Below are positions 24,122 to 36,381 of a stretch of DNA of 64,000 bases, piece by piece (the stretch's first letter is position 1; each line of letters begins with the position of its first letter). Below the pieces are notes generated by a model. It was not told the DNA's origin. It saw only the letters and a list, made by a program, of their open reading frames with translations, and made no database searches. The translations under genes and the position numbers were made by a program. Source of the DNA: Hyparrhenia diplandra (Eukaryota; Streptophyta; Magnoliopsida; Poales; Poaceae); NCBI GenBank assembly GCA_015847255.1, contig JADLZK010001920.1, positions 62,001 to 126,000 of the forward strand, given 5' to 3'.

Positions 24122-24372
24122 CTCCCTCGTCCCTAAATAGATGTCATTTCGCTTTCCGAGAAGTCAACGTTTTCAAGCGCGGCAATTATATATTAAAATA
24201 TATAAATATTTATGTTAAATAATTAGTATCATTGAAAAGATCTTTAAGTTTAGTTTTTAATAAATTTATCTAGAGATATAAATGTTACACGTATTTTTAT
24301 AAACTTAGTCAAAGTTGAGAAAGTTTGACCGCACGCACCCCAAAACGACTTCTAAAAAAGGGACAGAGGGAG
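24122..24372. mobile_element. Stowaway MITE, 251 bp
   Basis: Starts CTCCCTCGTCCCT and ends AGGGACAGAGGGAG, flanked by TA at 24120-24121 and 24373-24374. This is the standard structure of grass Stowaway (Tc1/mariner-derived) elements. Confidence 0.85.
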
Positions 24373-26074
24373 TATGTCTCATTTGACGTGGCATATCTCA
24401 TTCTTTTTTTAGCAAAACATGGTATATCTGTTTTTGAAGAATATATCTTGGCATTTTGTAAGGCCTAGCTGAAAGAAACATGTTGTTCTATACCGTTCCG
24501 TGGGCCTCTTTCTCGCCCCAGCCCAGTAACGTTTTAATTCTCCGATTAATCTTCCAAAACCAAAATCTTTTAGCCGTGGCCATTTTTTTATATTAATTAT
24601 TAATTAAAAAAGATAATGTATTGTACAACGACACGCGATGTTGATATATATATACTACTTTTGCTAACATGGCTCTGTAGCTGGATCATGCATGACCCTA
24701 TATATATTATATATAAACTAGGCACTAGTTCTTTTTTTTTAGAATTAAGAAGGCACTAGTTATTGTTTTCTAATAATTCATATTATCCTTAGACTCTTAG
24801 CCATATACATTCAAATACAAAACCAGATGCAAACCGTACAGTTCAATTGCCATGACAAGGCAAATAGCTTGAGATATCTTAGACTCTTAGCCATTCATGC
24901 AAAGGACATATATTTTTTTAAAAAAATAGCTTCAGCTCTACCAGAAAAGTCACGGCCAAAGTTATTTCAGTTATAGCTAAATCTCTACTAAATTTTTTCC
25001 TAATTGTATGGTACAGTTTTGCATTTATCGTAGTAGAACGACTTTTCTCTATGATGCCTACTATCTAGAGAAACAATGAACACCCCTTTTTTTAATTGAA
25101 AATAGTTACATCATTCATAATAGTCTCAATAATAAAACTAGAGGACTCATCGTCTCAAATACAATTTTGGTTAGTTTGCATAGCCTGCCTAGCCAGCACG
25201 TGTTTGTAATACATGTTTGAAAGTAGTAAATGATGATTATTCATTTCCCTTGCAAATTGTGATTACATGCTTATTGGGTTTCCTCATGGAAAGGGTGTTG
25301 GGCGTGGAAAAGTTAAGATGCCGACCATGGTGCTTCACCCACAACCGGGGAGGTAGACGATAAGGAGCACTACCGACCAAAACTCGATCCATGAACTGCC
25401 GCGTCGTTTCTTTATTCATCTTCATCTTCTACGGCCACACGGACGGGTTTCCCCAGATAATTACAATTCAAGTCCACGTTTTGCAGTACAACTTCGTTTC
25501 TAAAGATCTTCAATATCCTAACAAGAATGAGAAAGTATCCTGTGCACACAAATCTTATATGCACGCGTGCACACAAGCCATCTGGGCCATCCATTCTCCA
25601 TCCGGTGGCCAGGGATCGAGTAGGGTACATCAGTTACATTTCACAAGTTTATCCGGGCAAAAACTCATCATCGATTGCTTGGCTTTGGATAATTCAAAAA
25701 ATGTTAAAGTTGTGTGCTTTGAATATCTCTTACATGTCTAATGGATGATCTCTTTAGACGGTGGATGTTCTAGCGGAAACTCATCATCTATTGCTTGGCT
25801 TTGATATACATTGCCCTCCGTCTCTAATGGTATAAATTATGTTTTACATGTTTGTCATACATAATATCTTGATGATTGTGCTAATGATTAATGATGACAT
25901 ACACAACATCACTTGATGGGCATGTTTGCTACACCTTTAACCGTTTATGGCAGAAATAAGTTAGCCCGACAAACCAAACGAGACATTTTTTGTGCCATGA
26001 TTCTCCCAAGGGCCCTCAATTGTACTACTAAAATGCAGAAACTAGGTCAAACCAACTTATCTTAACTATTAGTA

Positions 26075-26275
26075 TCTCTATCCCAAAATAAGTGTTCATC
26101 GCGTACTTCGTTGATGAGTTAACAAATATCAAGTTTGACTAAATTTACATAAAAGACAATTAACATATATATCTCTAAATAAGTTTATTATAAAAATTTA
26201 TAGAAAAAAACTGTTAACATGATATGCCGACTCTTCAAGATTCTTCAAATGACTTACAATTTGGGATGGAGGGAG
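26075..26275. mobile_element. Stowaway MITE, 201 bp
   Basis: Flanked by TA at 26073-26074 and 26276-26277. The left end is tctctatcccaaaataagtg and the right end is tttgggatggagggag. Terminal pairing and TA duplication identify it. Confidence 0.75.
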
Positions 26276-26589
26276 TAATAATTATTAATATTTTTCGTAT
26301 ATACATGTTAAAATTTAGAAGCGTTTGACTTGTCGAAGTGCAAGACGTGTATTTGTGTTGGAACAGTGGGAGTATGTTTTTTCTTTATTAGTCCAATTAC
26401 TCAAAAGAAAATCTTCTCTCAACAGTTGATGTGCCAAACGGACCCAATATTGACAGGCACACACACAAAAAAAAAAAAACACACAATCGGAAGGGAGACA
26501 CACCAACTATATTCTATTAAGGATCATTAAGAAGAATGTGATTTCTTTCATTAAGAATAAGATTCATTAAGAAGAATATGATTCTTCAC

Positions 26590-26745
26590 AATCGTGGAAA
26601 AACACAAAACCCTGGCTACGCCAACAAGGCGATCTTATTACACTCAGCCTGAAATTCGCTTTTAAAGGATTTACACTCAGGATATAAATGGGTGCTGCTA
26701 GAAAGCTCTAACCAATTGAGCTAGAGTGGTTTGGCACAGAAGAAA
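26590..26745 (-). repeat. SINE-like sequence with a tRNA-type A box
   Basis: On the minus strand TAGCTCAATTGG (26723-26712) followed by ttagagc is an exact tRNA D-arm/A-box. The expected B box (GGTTCGAATCC) is reduced to 'gtgtaaatcc' nearby, and no cloverleaf can be drawn. This suggests the head of a tRNA-derived SINE rather than a tRNA gene. It lies directly upstream of the ZDS 5' region. The 3' end was not found. Confidence 0.45.
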
Positions 26746-26851
26746 GTACCGTACCGTTGTTTTTTTTATAATAAAGAAGAGCTACTGGGTGGGCTGTGGC
26801 GTTGTGCACGTAGCAGAAGCAGGCGGGGAGTGCCGTTTTGCCTGCTTGTTT

Positions 26852-26862
26852 GTGTATATATT
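26852..26862 (+). promoter_or_regulatory. Possible TATA box of ZDS
   Basis: 'gtatatattg' lies about 265 bases upstream of the ZDS start codon, followed by CT-rich leader-like sequence. The position is plausible for a plant core promoter, but it rests on the motif alone. Confidence 0.3.
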
Positions 26863-27122
26863 GTATTCACCACCATTGGCATTGGTGCGGCGAGGTGTTG
26901 CCACGACGCACGCGACAAATCCCGGAGCGACGGCATCTTCGAAACCCATCCCCTTCCAGCTTCCTCCCCCTCCGCCTTCTCCGGCCCGGAGGCTCACACA
27001 AATTGCCCCTCTCCTCTTCTTCTACACTACAGCTGCCGAGCCGACCACGGCTGCCGCCACCACCCATACCCATACCCATCCCATTCCCACCACCACCGCT
27101 ACCCATCGGGAGCTGCCGTGCC

Positions 27123-30100
27123 ATGGCCTCCGTGGCCGCCGCCTCCACGCTGGCCCCGGCACTCGCGTCCCGGCGCCGGGCGCGCCCAGGGACGGGCCTG
27201 CTGCCGCCGCGCCGGGCCTCGGCCGCGGCCGTCGTCCGCTGCTCTCTCGACAGCAACGTCTCCGACATGGGCGTCAACGGTGAGCAACGGGGTCCTTCCT
27301 TCCTACTCTTGATTGCTCCGTCCTCTGCTCTCCTGGGTACGGGGCGGTGGGAGCTGAATAAGCCCTGAAGTGGGTTCAGGGACTGTTAATCCTTGCGCAA
27401 TTTCCACACTGCAGTGCCTGAGCTTCCTTCGGCTGTAAAAGCTTGCCTTTTTGGGTGCCGCAAGTCAAGCTTTATGCTTAATTGACTCTGCATATCGATA
27501 TCATTACATTTTTTCTTCTTCAGAAGAAGAAAAGTTCTTTCATGGTATTGCAATTACGCACTGACCTTTATAAATAAATATGTTAATACTACTAGCAGAA
27601 AACAGTTGTCAAAGTTGTGTCAGAAATGTTTTCTTTTGTCACCAAAGTGGGGTTTAGAGTCTGGGTGGAGATTGCTCCAAATTCTTATGTTTGTCCTAAA
27701 TTCTTATGTTTGTCCTGTCAGTTCTGTTTCATTCGAATATCTTTTGTTGGTTGAAATGCCATACTGATTGCAAAAGGAATTGCTGAAACGAGAACTATAT
27801 ATTTCCATGTGTGATGACAGCTCCCAAAGGGCTATTCCCACCTGAGCCGGAGCACTACAGGGGGCCGAAGCTCAAGGTGGCCATCATAGGGGCAGGCCTT
27901 GCCGCATGTCCACCGCCGTTGAGCTCTTGGACCAGGGCCATGAGGTTTGTTGCCTTCACCAATGCTAAATGTTTCATTGTCCAGCCAATGGTTATCCAGC
28001 AACTCACTGCTTCCTAATAATCTTACTGATTTCTTACAAAGACTCTAATAGCCAACATTTATATTTCTGGCTTACAGGTTGATTTGTATGAGTCCCGTCC
28101 ATTTATCGGTGGTAAGGTTGGCTCCTTTGTCGATAAGCGAGGAAACCGTATCGAGATGGGACTGCACGTGTTCTTCGGGTGTTACAGCAATCTCTTCCGC
28201 CTCATGAAGAAGGTAAAAGCCCTTAAGCTCACTTGAAGCATACTGAAATTCTTCCTTGGATACCAATATGGCTGGTGTAAATCATGCCATGAAAACTCTG
28301 AATTAGTTTCAATCCAAGAAATTTTGGAATTGGATGTCTTTGGACCTTCTGGAGTGAAGTAAACTTACAGTGAGAAACGTGCTAGCCAATTTGTCCATAT
28401 GAACCAAAATACCAATCAATTTGCTGCCTTGTTGAGCACTGTGCTATTGGCCAGATTTAACAGCAATGCACTAAACCTTGTTGAATTTCAGGTTGGCGCT
28501 GATAATAATCTGCTGGTGAAGGAACACACCCATACTTTTGTAAATAAAGGGGGCATGATTGGTGGTAGGTTCAACTACCCTATACACATCCATTATTTTT
28601 GTAGCAATTTTCTTGTGCTGGAATATTTGGGTTATTTATTTGTTATTACTTCTGGAGTTCTTTACCCATCGTAGAGTAGAAAAGTGCAGAACTTCCAATG
28701 TGTTGAACATTAATCACTAGTATTGAAGTTGACTATGTGCAAGCACTATATTGTTGTTTTAAGGGATTCATTTGTATTTTCTGAGAAACAAGAATGCTTG
28801 TGTTGCCTGCAAAGGTGAATTATTTACTTAGTCCTGCATAGTATTCATCATCAATTAAGAAAGCAGTTACATTACTTTGTGTGCCATGTTGCCCACTTTG
28901 GAAGTTGGTTGAAATAACTATATCACACTTCTTTATATATTTTGTAACGTATTGATGTAAATTTTCTTGTTGTTTACCCTGTTATACAGAACTTGATTTT
29001 CGGTTCCCGGTGGGAGCTCCATTACATGGCATTCAAGCATTCCTAAGAACTAATCAGCTCAAGGTAAACTCATAATTTAGGACTACTATAATTCTAAAAG
29101 GAGAATCTCAACTCATGACGCTATTTTATCCTTCATTTTTATGAGCTTTGTTCAATTCCACACTTCCCAATATGTTGTAAATTTCACCTTGAGCTTTATC
29201 AATATCATGCTTAAGTGTTCTGAGCGATGCTGATTATTTGAAGCTGCAATTGATTAACTAAAGCATATTGTTTCTTGGTGATACATTTAGTGGCGTGCTC
29301 TTTGAACTCCATTCTCCATACACCATCAGCTTATTTAGTTTGTGATTTTTTTTTTTGGGAGTACTGTTATAATCCATCATCATATTAGTATTTGAACTTT
29401 TGCATGCAAGATACATTGCACAGGTTCTGATAATGTTGAGTAATAGTACAAATTTTCACAATATAATACTTTACTCCTTTATATGCTGTTCTGAGGGCTG
29501 AGCAATCCATTTAAGAATTTGCATAGGTCCCCTAGCTGCCCATCCTTGCAAACATTATTATGTTTGCAATTCTCGTTCATGATTGTTATATTTTCAGACT
29601 GAGTGATGGTTAAGTTTTCACCTATTATTTAGGTATGCGTCTTTTCTTAAAATCTAAATTGCAAAGCTTTGCTTCTAAGTTTCTTTCCTGTAGACATTAC
29701 TGCCATTCCTTTTCCTTTTAATATGTGTGATCGAATGGATAATCTTTTGTGGGAGAACTCATGAGTGTAAAAGATTCTGAGCTCAAAATAAGGGTTTTGA
29801 ACGAAAATCTTGAAATAAGGGTTGAAGTCTTGTCATTCGTCAGTATCTTTAATTAACCACGTGCTATTTGAGAACACAATGACATCTGTTAATCTTTACA
29901 ACAACAACAACAACAACATAGCCTTTAGTCCCAAGCTAGTTGGGGTAGGCTAGAGATGAAACCCATATGAAAGCAAAGTACAAAAGAACGTAGAAAGGCA
30001 CAAGAGGAAGGATAAAGATAGGGTAGATAGAAAAGGAAACAAAGTCATGGTTCGAGCACGTTAATAGCTACCCTCCAAGCGCTCCCTGTCCAAAGCTAAA

Positions 30101-33100
30101 TCCTTGGAGATATTCCACTCTTTAAGGTCTCGTTTAACCGCCTCGTCCCAAGTCGGTCTAGGTCGAGGCCTCTACCTCTCTTTACATTATCTACCCGCTC
30201 TAGAACTCCACTACGCACCGGCGCCTCGGGAGGCCTCCGTTGAACATGTCCAAACCATCTCAACCGATGTTGAATCAATTTCTCCTCGATAGGAGCCACC
30301 CCGACCCTATCCCGAATATCTTCATTCGAACTCTATCCCTTCTAGTATGCCCGCAAAACCAACGCAACATACGCATCTCGCGGTCACACTTAGTCGTTGG
30401 ACATGTCGCTTTTTGTAGGCCAACATTCGAGACCATACAAACATCGAGGCGAATCATTTTGTCCTATAAAACTTCCCTTTTAGCTTACGTGGTACCCTCT
30501 TGTCACATAGGATGCCGGAAGCTTGACGCCACTTTAGCCAACCTCTTTGCGATTCTATGTCTAACATCTTCATCAATGTCGCCATCCTTACGTAGCATAG
30601 ATCCTAAATACCGAAAAGTATCCTTCTTGGCCACCACTTGTCCATCGGGTGACATCCTCATCCTCGTGCCTAGTCGGGCTAAAGTCGCACATCATATACT
30701 CGGTCTTGGTCCTACTCAATCCGAACCCTTTCGACTCTAGCGTGTGCCTCCACGGCTCCAACTTCCTATTTACCCCCTGCTCTACTCTCATCCACTAACA
30801 CCACATCATCGGCAAAGAGCATATACCAAGGGATATCACCACCGTATATCCCTTGTGACCTCATCCATCACCGGAAGTAAATAAATAAGGGCTCGATCTT
30901 TACGACCCTTGATGTAGTCCCTATGTTAATTGGAAAGTCACCGGTATCGCCATCACATGTTCGAACACATGTCGTCGCATCCTTGTACATATCCTTGATG
31001 AGGGGTAATGTACTTAGTTGGGACTTTGTGTTTTCTAAGGCCCACCACATGGCGTTTCTCGGTACTTTGTCATACGCCTTCTCGAGGTCAATAAAGACCA
31101 TGTGCAAGTCCTTCTTACGCTCCCTAAATCTCTCCATCAAGCTGTCGTACTAAGAAAATCGCCTCCATGGTCGACCTCCAGGGCATGAACCCAAATTGGT
31201 TTTGGGTCACACTTGTCGACCTTCGTAGGCGATGCTCGATAACCCTCTCCCACGACTTCATCGTATGGCTCATCGGTTTAATCCCCGTAGTTAGTACAAC
31301 TTTGAACATCTCCCTTATTCTTGAAGATTGGTACTAATATACTTCGTCTCCATTCTTGGGCATCTTGTTCGACCGAAAAATGAGGTTAAAAAGCTTAGTC
31401 GACCATACTACGCTCTCGCTCCCGGACATCTTCACACCTCAATGGGGATGCCATCGGGGCCCATCGCTTTACCTCCCTTCATCCTCTTCAAAGCCTCCCC
31501 GATCTCTCGCCTCCCGAATCCTCCTCACAAAGCGTCTACAAGTATCGTCAAATGAGTCGTCCAACTCAAAGGTAGGACTATCATTCTCCCCATTGAACGA
31601 CTTATCGAAGTACTCTCGCCATCGTCCTTGATCTCCCGTCCTCAAAGCGGCGGTCGATCTGTCCCATCCTTGATGCATTTGATTTGGTTTATGTCCCTTG
31701 TCTTCCTCTCACGTATCCTAGCGATCCTATAAATGTCCTTCTCCCCTTCCTTCGCCGTGCCTAGCCGTTGGTAAAGGTCATCAAAAGCGACCCTTTGCTA
31801 CACTCACGGCTCGCTGCGGCCCTCTTCGCTATCCTATAGCCCTCGATGTTGGCTGCACTCTTGTCGAGATGGAGGCGCTTGAAGCACTCCTTCTTCTCCT
31901 TAATAGCCCTTTGTACCTCGTCGTTCCACCACCGGGTGTCCTTCGGCTTCCTTCTTGCCTCCCCTACTCACACCCAACACTTCGAGGCCACCTTCCGTAC
32001 ACATGTTGCCATCTTCGACCACATGTCGTGCGCATCTTCTCCTTCTTCCCAAGGCCCCTCGCCTAGCATCCTCTCCTTAAACGATTGTGCGCTTCCCTCT
32101 AAGCTTCCACCACCGTCCTCGTAATCTTGACACGTTTGTGTCGGTGGGCACGCACCAAAAACGAAAGTCCGCCACTACAAGCTTGTGTTGAGGGACCGCA
32201 CACTCCCTAGGTATCACCTTACAATCTAGGCAAGCGGTCCTATCCTCCCTTCTTGCAAGGATAAAGTCGATCCGGCTCGAAAGTGTTGTCCACTATGGAA
32301 GGTCACTAAATGGGATTCCCTCTTTCTAAAGAGGGTATTCGCTAACAACAAGTCATAGGCCAAAGCAAAATTCAAAACATCCTCCCCTCTTCGTTCCTAC
32401 TACCGTGCCGAAACCCCGTGTACTCGCTCAAACCCTACATTTGTTGCACCCACATGGCCATTGAGGGCTCCTCCTATGAAGAGTTTCTCAGCGATAGGCC
32501 GCCGATTACTAACCATGCTATCTAGGTCCTCCCAAAACCGACTCTTGGCGCTCTCACTAAGACCTACCCACGAGGGGCATAGGCCGATCACATTCAAGAC
32601 CGAGTCTTCAACGACCAATCGGACTAGGATAATCCGATCACCTTGCCTCCTAACGTCCACTACTCCATCCTTAAGGCTCCTATCTATCAAGATACCTACA
32701 CCATTCCTACCCGATGTTGTCCCCGTGTACCAAAGCTTGAAGCCGGTGCCCTCCACCTCTTTTCGCCTTCCGGCCCTTCCATTTGGTCTCACGAGCGCAT
32801 AGAATATTTACACGCCTTCTAGTTGCCGCATCGACTAGCTCTCTTAACTTACTGTTAGGGACCCTACGTTCCGGCTACCTAGGCGAATCCTAGTTGGCTC
32901 GGCTAGCTTCCTTACCCTTCGCACCCGTCGAGGAAAGTGCAAAGACCCTTGCTCATTTTTCACTACACCCGGGGCGCGGATGTAGCGGCGCCACTAAGGT
33001 TGCGACGACCCGACCCTTGCTCACTATTCATCATTACCCGGATCCGCGATACGACGCGCCACTAAGGGGATGGCGACCCGGCCCTTGCCCATTTGACACC

Positions 33101-35633
33101 ACACCGGGTTCGATGTAGCGGCGTCGCTAAGAGGGTTACGCCCCAGCAATTTCTTATGGGTTTCATATCCATTAGAGTGGCTGGTTTTTTTTGTTGGTTC
33201 GCCAAAACCTAACGCAACCCTCCTCCTTTACCGGGTTTGGGACCGGCTATGTTGAGACGACTCAAGAAAGTCTTCCGATCAACATAGGCTGGAGTTACAT
33301 CTGTTAATCTTTAATATTAAAATTACTTTGCAGGTTTATGATAAAGCAAGAAATGCAGTTGCTCTTGCCCTTAGCCCAGTTGTTCGGGCTACGGTTGATC
33401 CAGATGGTGCATTGCAGCAAGTTCGGGACTTGGATGATGTAAGTATCCCTTGCTTTTTTTATTTCAGATTCATTAGGAGTGTGCATCTAGGGCATTCATT
33501 TGCAGTAGTCAGTATCTTTTCAAAGTTTGTTTCATTCTAACTCACTGATAACTAAACTTTTTCTCAATTTATTTTTGTTTCTCAAACACTTACAATTTAA
33601 TTTTGATCTATTTCAGATAAGTTTCAGTGACTGGTTCATGTCCAAAGGTGGTACTCGGGAGAGCATCACAAGAATGTGGGATCCTGTTGCTTACGCTTTG
33701 GGTTTCATTGACTGTGACAATATCAGTGCACGTTGCATGCTTACTATTTTCACCTTGTTTGCCACAAAGACAGAGGCATCCTTGTTACGCATGCTAAAGG
33801 GTTCACCTGATGTTTACTTAAGTGGCCCAATAAAAAGTATATAACAGACAGGGGTGGTAGGTATGGTGACAGAGACCAAGTTTTTCTTGTGAAATTTATA
33901 CTTGCTGCTGTAGAATTGAATGCTTAGATTGGATGACACCGTATCCTTCAGGTTTCACTTAAGGTGGGGATGCAGAGAGGTTCTGTATGATAAATCACCT
34001 GATGGGCAGACCTATGTTAAAGGCCTTCTCCTCACCAAGGTAAGCTTTCTTATCTGCTCTGATTTGCACGATTATGTAGTCTTAATTGTTCTTTATATTT
34101 TCACTACTAAAAATTTCACTCATTTGGACATTTTTAGGCTACAAGTAGACAGATAATCAAAGCTGATGCATATGTCGCAGGTTCTTTTTCTTCTTTGTCT
34201 TCTTTTTCTTCTTTTACTAGCATGTCCAACCATACAAACTTAACTTCATGTTTCTGACTTCACAGCCTGTGATGTCCCGGGTATCAAAAGACTACTTCCA
34301 TCAGAATGGAGGGAATGGGATATGTTTGACAATATCTACAAGTTAGATGGTGTTCCTGTTGTCACTGTTCAGCTTCGCTACAATGGATGGGTCACTGAAC
34401 TTCAAGATTTGGAGAAATCAAGGTAGCTGAAGTATCTAGTGTTTTTATTAGTAATTTTGTTACTTATTGATTTAAATCTGACAAATTTAAAATGCACACC
34501 CATAATGTAAGCTTCGATGAAGATGCTTTTGTTTCAACAAAAAAGATTTTTGTGCAAATGCAAATTGCATTCCTCCATGCCTGCTCATTGATATTTATTC
34601 ATATTTGATGTAGACAACTCAAAAAGGCGGTTGGGTTGGATAACCTTCTGTACACTGCAGATGCGGACTTTTCCTGTTTTTCAGACCTTGCTCTCTCATC
34701 TCCTGCTGATTATTACATTGAAGGACAAGGTTCCCTGATCCAGTAAGTCTACTTTAAGTATCAAAATGATTTCTCGCTCTGCAAATGTATTCATCTTCCG
34801 CGCTTAATTCATCTGCAGAGCTGTGCTGACTCCTGGTGATCCATACATGCCATTGCCAAATGAGGAGATCATTAGTAAGGTTCAAAAGCAGGTAGGTTAA
34901 TATAGCTTCTGTTTTGGTCAAATTTCTGCTAGTCCCTTTACGCAGAACTAAGAAAGACCTCATTCAAAGCACTTAGAAAAGGGTGATTTTTTCTGCTTAT
35001 GCTATTTTTATTTTCTTCCAAAACTCATTGCAGTAACAAAAGCATATATATGATTTCCCACAGGTTGTAGAATTGTTCCCATCTTCCCGGGGCTTGGAAG
35101 TTACATGGTCCAGTGTGGTAAAGATCGGACAATCGTTGTACCGCGAGGCTCCTGGAAATGACCCATTCAGACCTGATCAGAAGACGCCCGTTAAAAACTT
35201 CTTCCTCTCTGGATCTTACACAAAACAGGTACTGTACACGAAAACATTGACCAGGTTGCAGCCATCAACAGAAATCAATAACTCAGAAAACCATCAGATA
35301 ATGTGTATTCATTTTAAACAATGGCTCAGAAAACAATAAGAAATAACCATATCAATTTATGGTGTCTGAACACCTTGGATTTTTTTTTTGCTCCTATGTT
35401 GCAACTTGCAAACATCCCCAGGACATTGTAAATGAAGCATTAGATAAATTGATCTTATTTTTGCTGCACGTACAGGACTACATCGACAGCATGGAAGGCG
35501 CAACTCTCTCTGGCAGGCGAACAGCGGCCTACATCTGCGGCTCTGGTGAGGAGCTGCTGGCCCTCGAAAGAAGCTAGTCATCGACGACAGCGAGAAGGCG
35601 TTGGGGAACGTTCAAGTCCTGCAGGCTAGCTGA
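27123..35633 (+). CDS. ZDS: Zeta-carotene desaturase, plastid, 14 exons, three 1-base frame breaks
   Basis: Exons: 27123-27279, 27821-27944, 28078-28212, 28492-28564, 28990-29063, 33334-33438, 33617-33860, 33952-34039, 34138-34180, 34266-34422, 34614-34742, 34819-34891, 35064-35228, 35476-35633. Splice sites are canonical. The corrected product is about 575 residues, the usual size. ZDS is a plastid flavoprotein that desaturates zeta-carotene to poly-cis-lycopene, using plastoquinone. Residues 1 to about 40 form an Ala/Arg-rich transit peptide; then [11 protein letters not shown] (FAD-binding Rossmann motif), [38 protein letters not shown] and [20 protein letters not shown] follow in order. 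Three single bases are missing relative to the family: in exon 2 (GGC to GC near 27904, inside the Rossmann motif), in exon 7 (A run near 33832-33836), and in exon 14 (CC to C near 35564, giving a stop at 35575 instead of 35631). Intron 5 holds a 3.4-kb LINE. All other exon phases fit. Confidence 0.95.
30231..32792 (-). pseudogene. LINE endonuclease-reverse transcriptase, interrupted
   Basis: The order along the minus strand is endonuclease/exonuclease/phosphatase domain (from 32792; [13 protein letters not shown] keeps the GDLNGHVG motif with D changed to A), then RT fingers and palm ([40 protein letters not shown]), then the C-terminal '[11 protein letters not shown]' block. In an active relative these form one protein of roughly 900-1000 residues. 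Here at least five frames must be joined, and internal stops are present. The protein would nick target DNA and copy LINE RNA onto it. Confidence 0.88.
32945..33145. repeat. Three ~68-bp tandem units in the LINE 5' region
   Basis: Units begin at 32945, 33013 and about 33081 ('acccttgctcat' or 'gcccttgcccat'). Each continues with an 'acccgg...gatgtagcggcg...ccactaag' pattern. They lie in the 5' leader of the minus-strand LINE, where some LINEs carry tandem promoter monomers. Confidence 0.75.
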
Positions 35634-36380
35634 ACAACCACCCTACACTGCAGACAAGTTTTAACCTTTCCAACAACACACGCTGGAATGGCCAAAAAAG
35701 AAAATTGTCTTTCTTGCTTCAGGGTGCTGGCGATTCCCGCAGCGACCTCCTGTATATCTGATTTGAGCATTAGATCTGCCCCTGCTGGCGTTTGTCCTCT
35801 ATCTCCCTGAATTCGAAAACGCAGGGTGTCGTGTCTAGGTGGCATACGGGATTACATCAGGCAGTGTGTAAGTTGAGCAGGAACTCGATTGGTCATTGGG
35901 ATTGGGACGATTGATTATGATGATATGATATATATATATATATATATATATAGCGCGCACACTGTTCTTGCGTCTTGCAAGGAAAATATAGCAAGCAATG
36001 TAATGATCCGGGGTCAATTGCCGGAACATTTTTACCGATGATCTTAATTCATTTTGTCCTTGTGTGTTTTTATTTACAGAATTCTAACATCATGTTAATC
36101 AGCTCGAGCTGTCCTGCTAACTATGGTTTAATTTAAGGATTCGTTGCTAGGCCATGCACATTTGAAGTTTGAACTATGTATGGTTGATGGAAACCGAAAC
36201 CGGTCAGTTTCCGGCCGGCGTTGGCCTCCGGCGTGGCCGACGACGAGTGGAGGCAGTGAGTGAGCGAGTGGCAGGCAGCGTGTCCCTCTGGAGGCCTCAC
36301 GACGAGTTCTGACGACCACGGGCTCCTGTGGTTCGTGTTGCGTCTCCCTGAGCTGAGCAAGCAGCGGGTGGCGGCTGATC
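35634..36380. other. ZDS 3' UTR and spacer before the DUF2358 gene
   Basis: The first few hundred bases are the likely ZDS 3' UTR. An (AT)n microsatellite of about 24 bp lies at 35928-35952. The GC-rich part after 36180 is probably the 5' leader of the next gene. Confidence 0.5.
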
Positions 36381-36381
36381 G

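Larger units (their letters stand above)
23252..26590. other. 3.3-kb intergenic region between divergent SurE and ZDS genes
   Basis: The region separates the SurE start (minus) from the ZDS promoter (plus). Apart from the MITEs listed separately I see no gene. The first 150 bases are GC-rich and probably contain the SurE 5' UTR and promoter. Confidence 0.5.
29899..33296 (-). mobile_element. RTE-clade LINE in ZDS intron 5, bounded by a 17-bp target duplication
   Basis: The element is flanked by the perfect 17-bp repeat acatctgttaatcttta (29882-29898 and 33297-33313). On the minus strand it runs from a 5' end at 33296 to a 3' end of (TTG)n at 29899-29920, preceded by the 'taccccaactagcttgggac' tail that grass RTE LINEs share with Au-type SINEs. 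It carries an endonuclease domain (32792-32400, [20 protein letters not shown]) and a reverse transcriptase (31309 to about 30590, including [17 protein letters not shown]). A C-terminal block [19 protein letters not shown] follows (30287-30231). Many stops and frame changes separate these blocks, so it cannot encode an active enzyme as read. Length is 3398 bp. Confidence 0.95.

Noticed and set aside
26867..27277. Minus-strand 136-codon frame
   Set aside because: Antisense of the GC-rich ZDS leader and transit-peptide exon.
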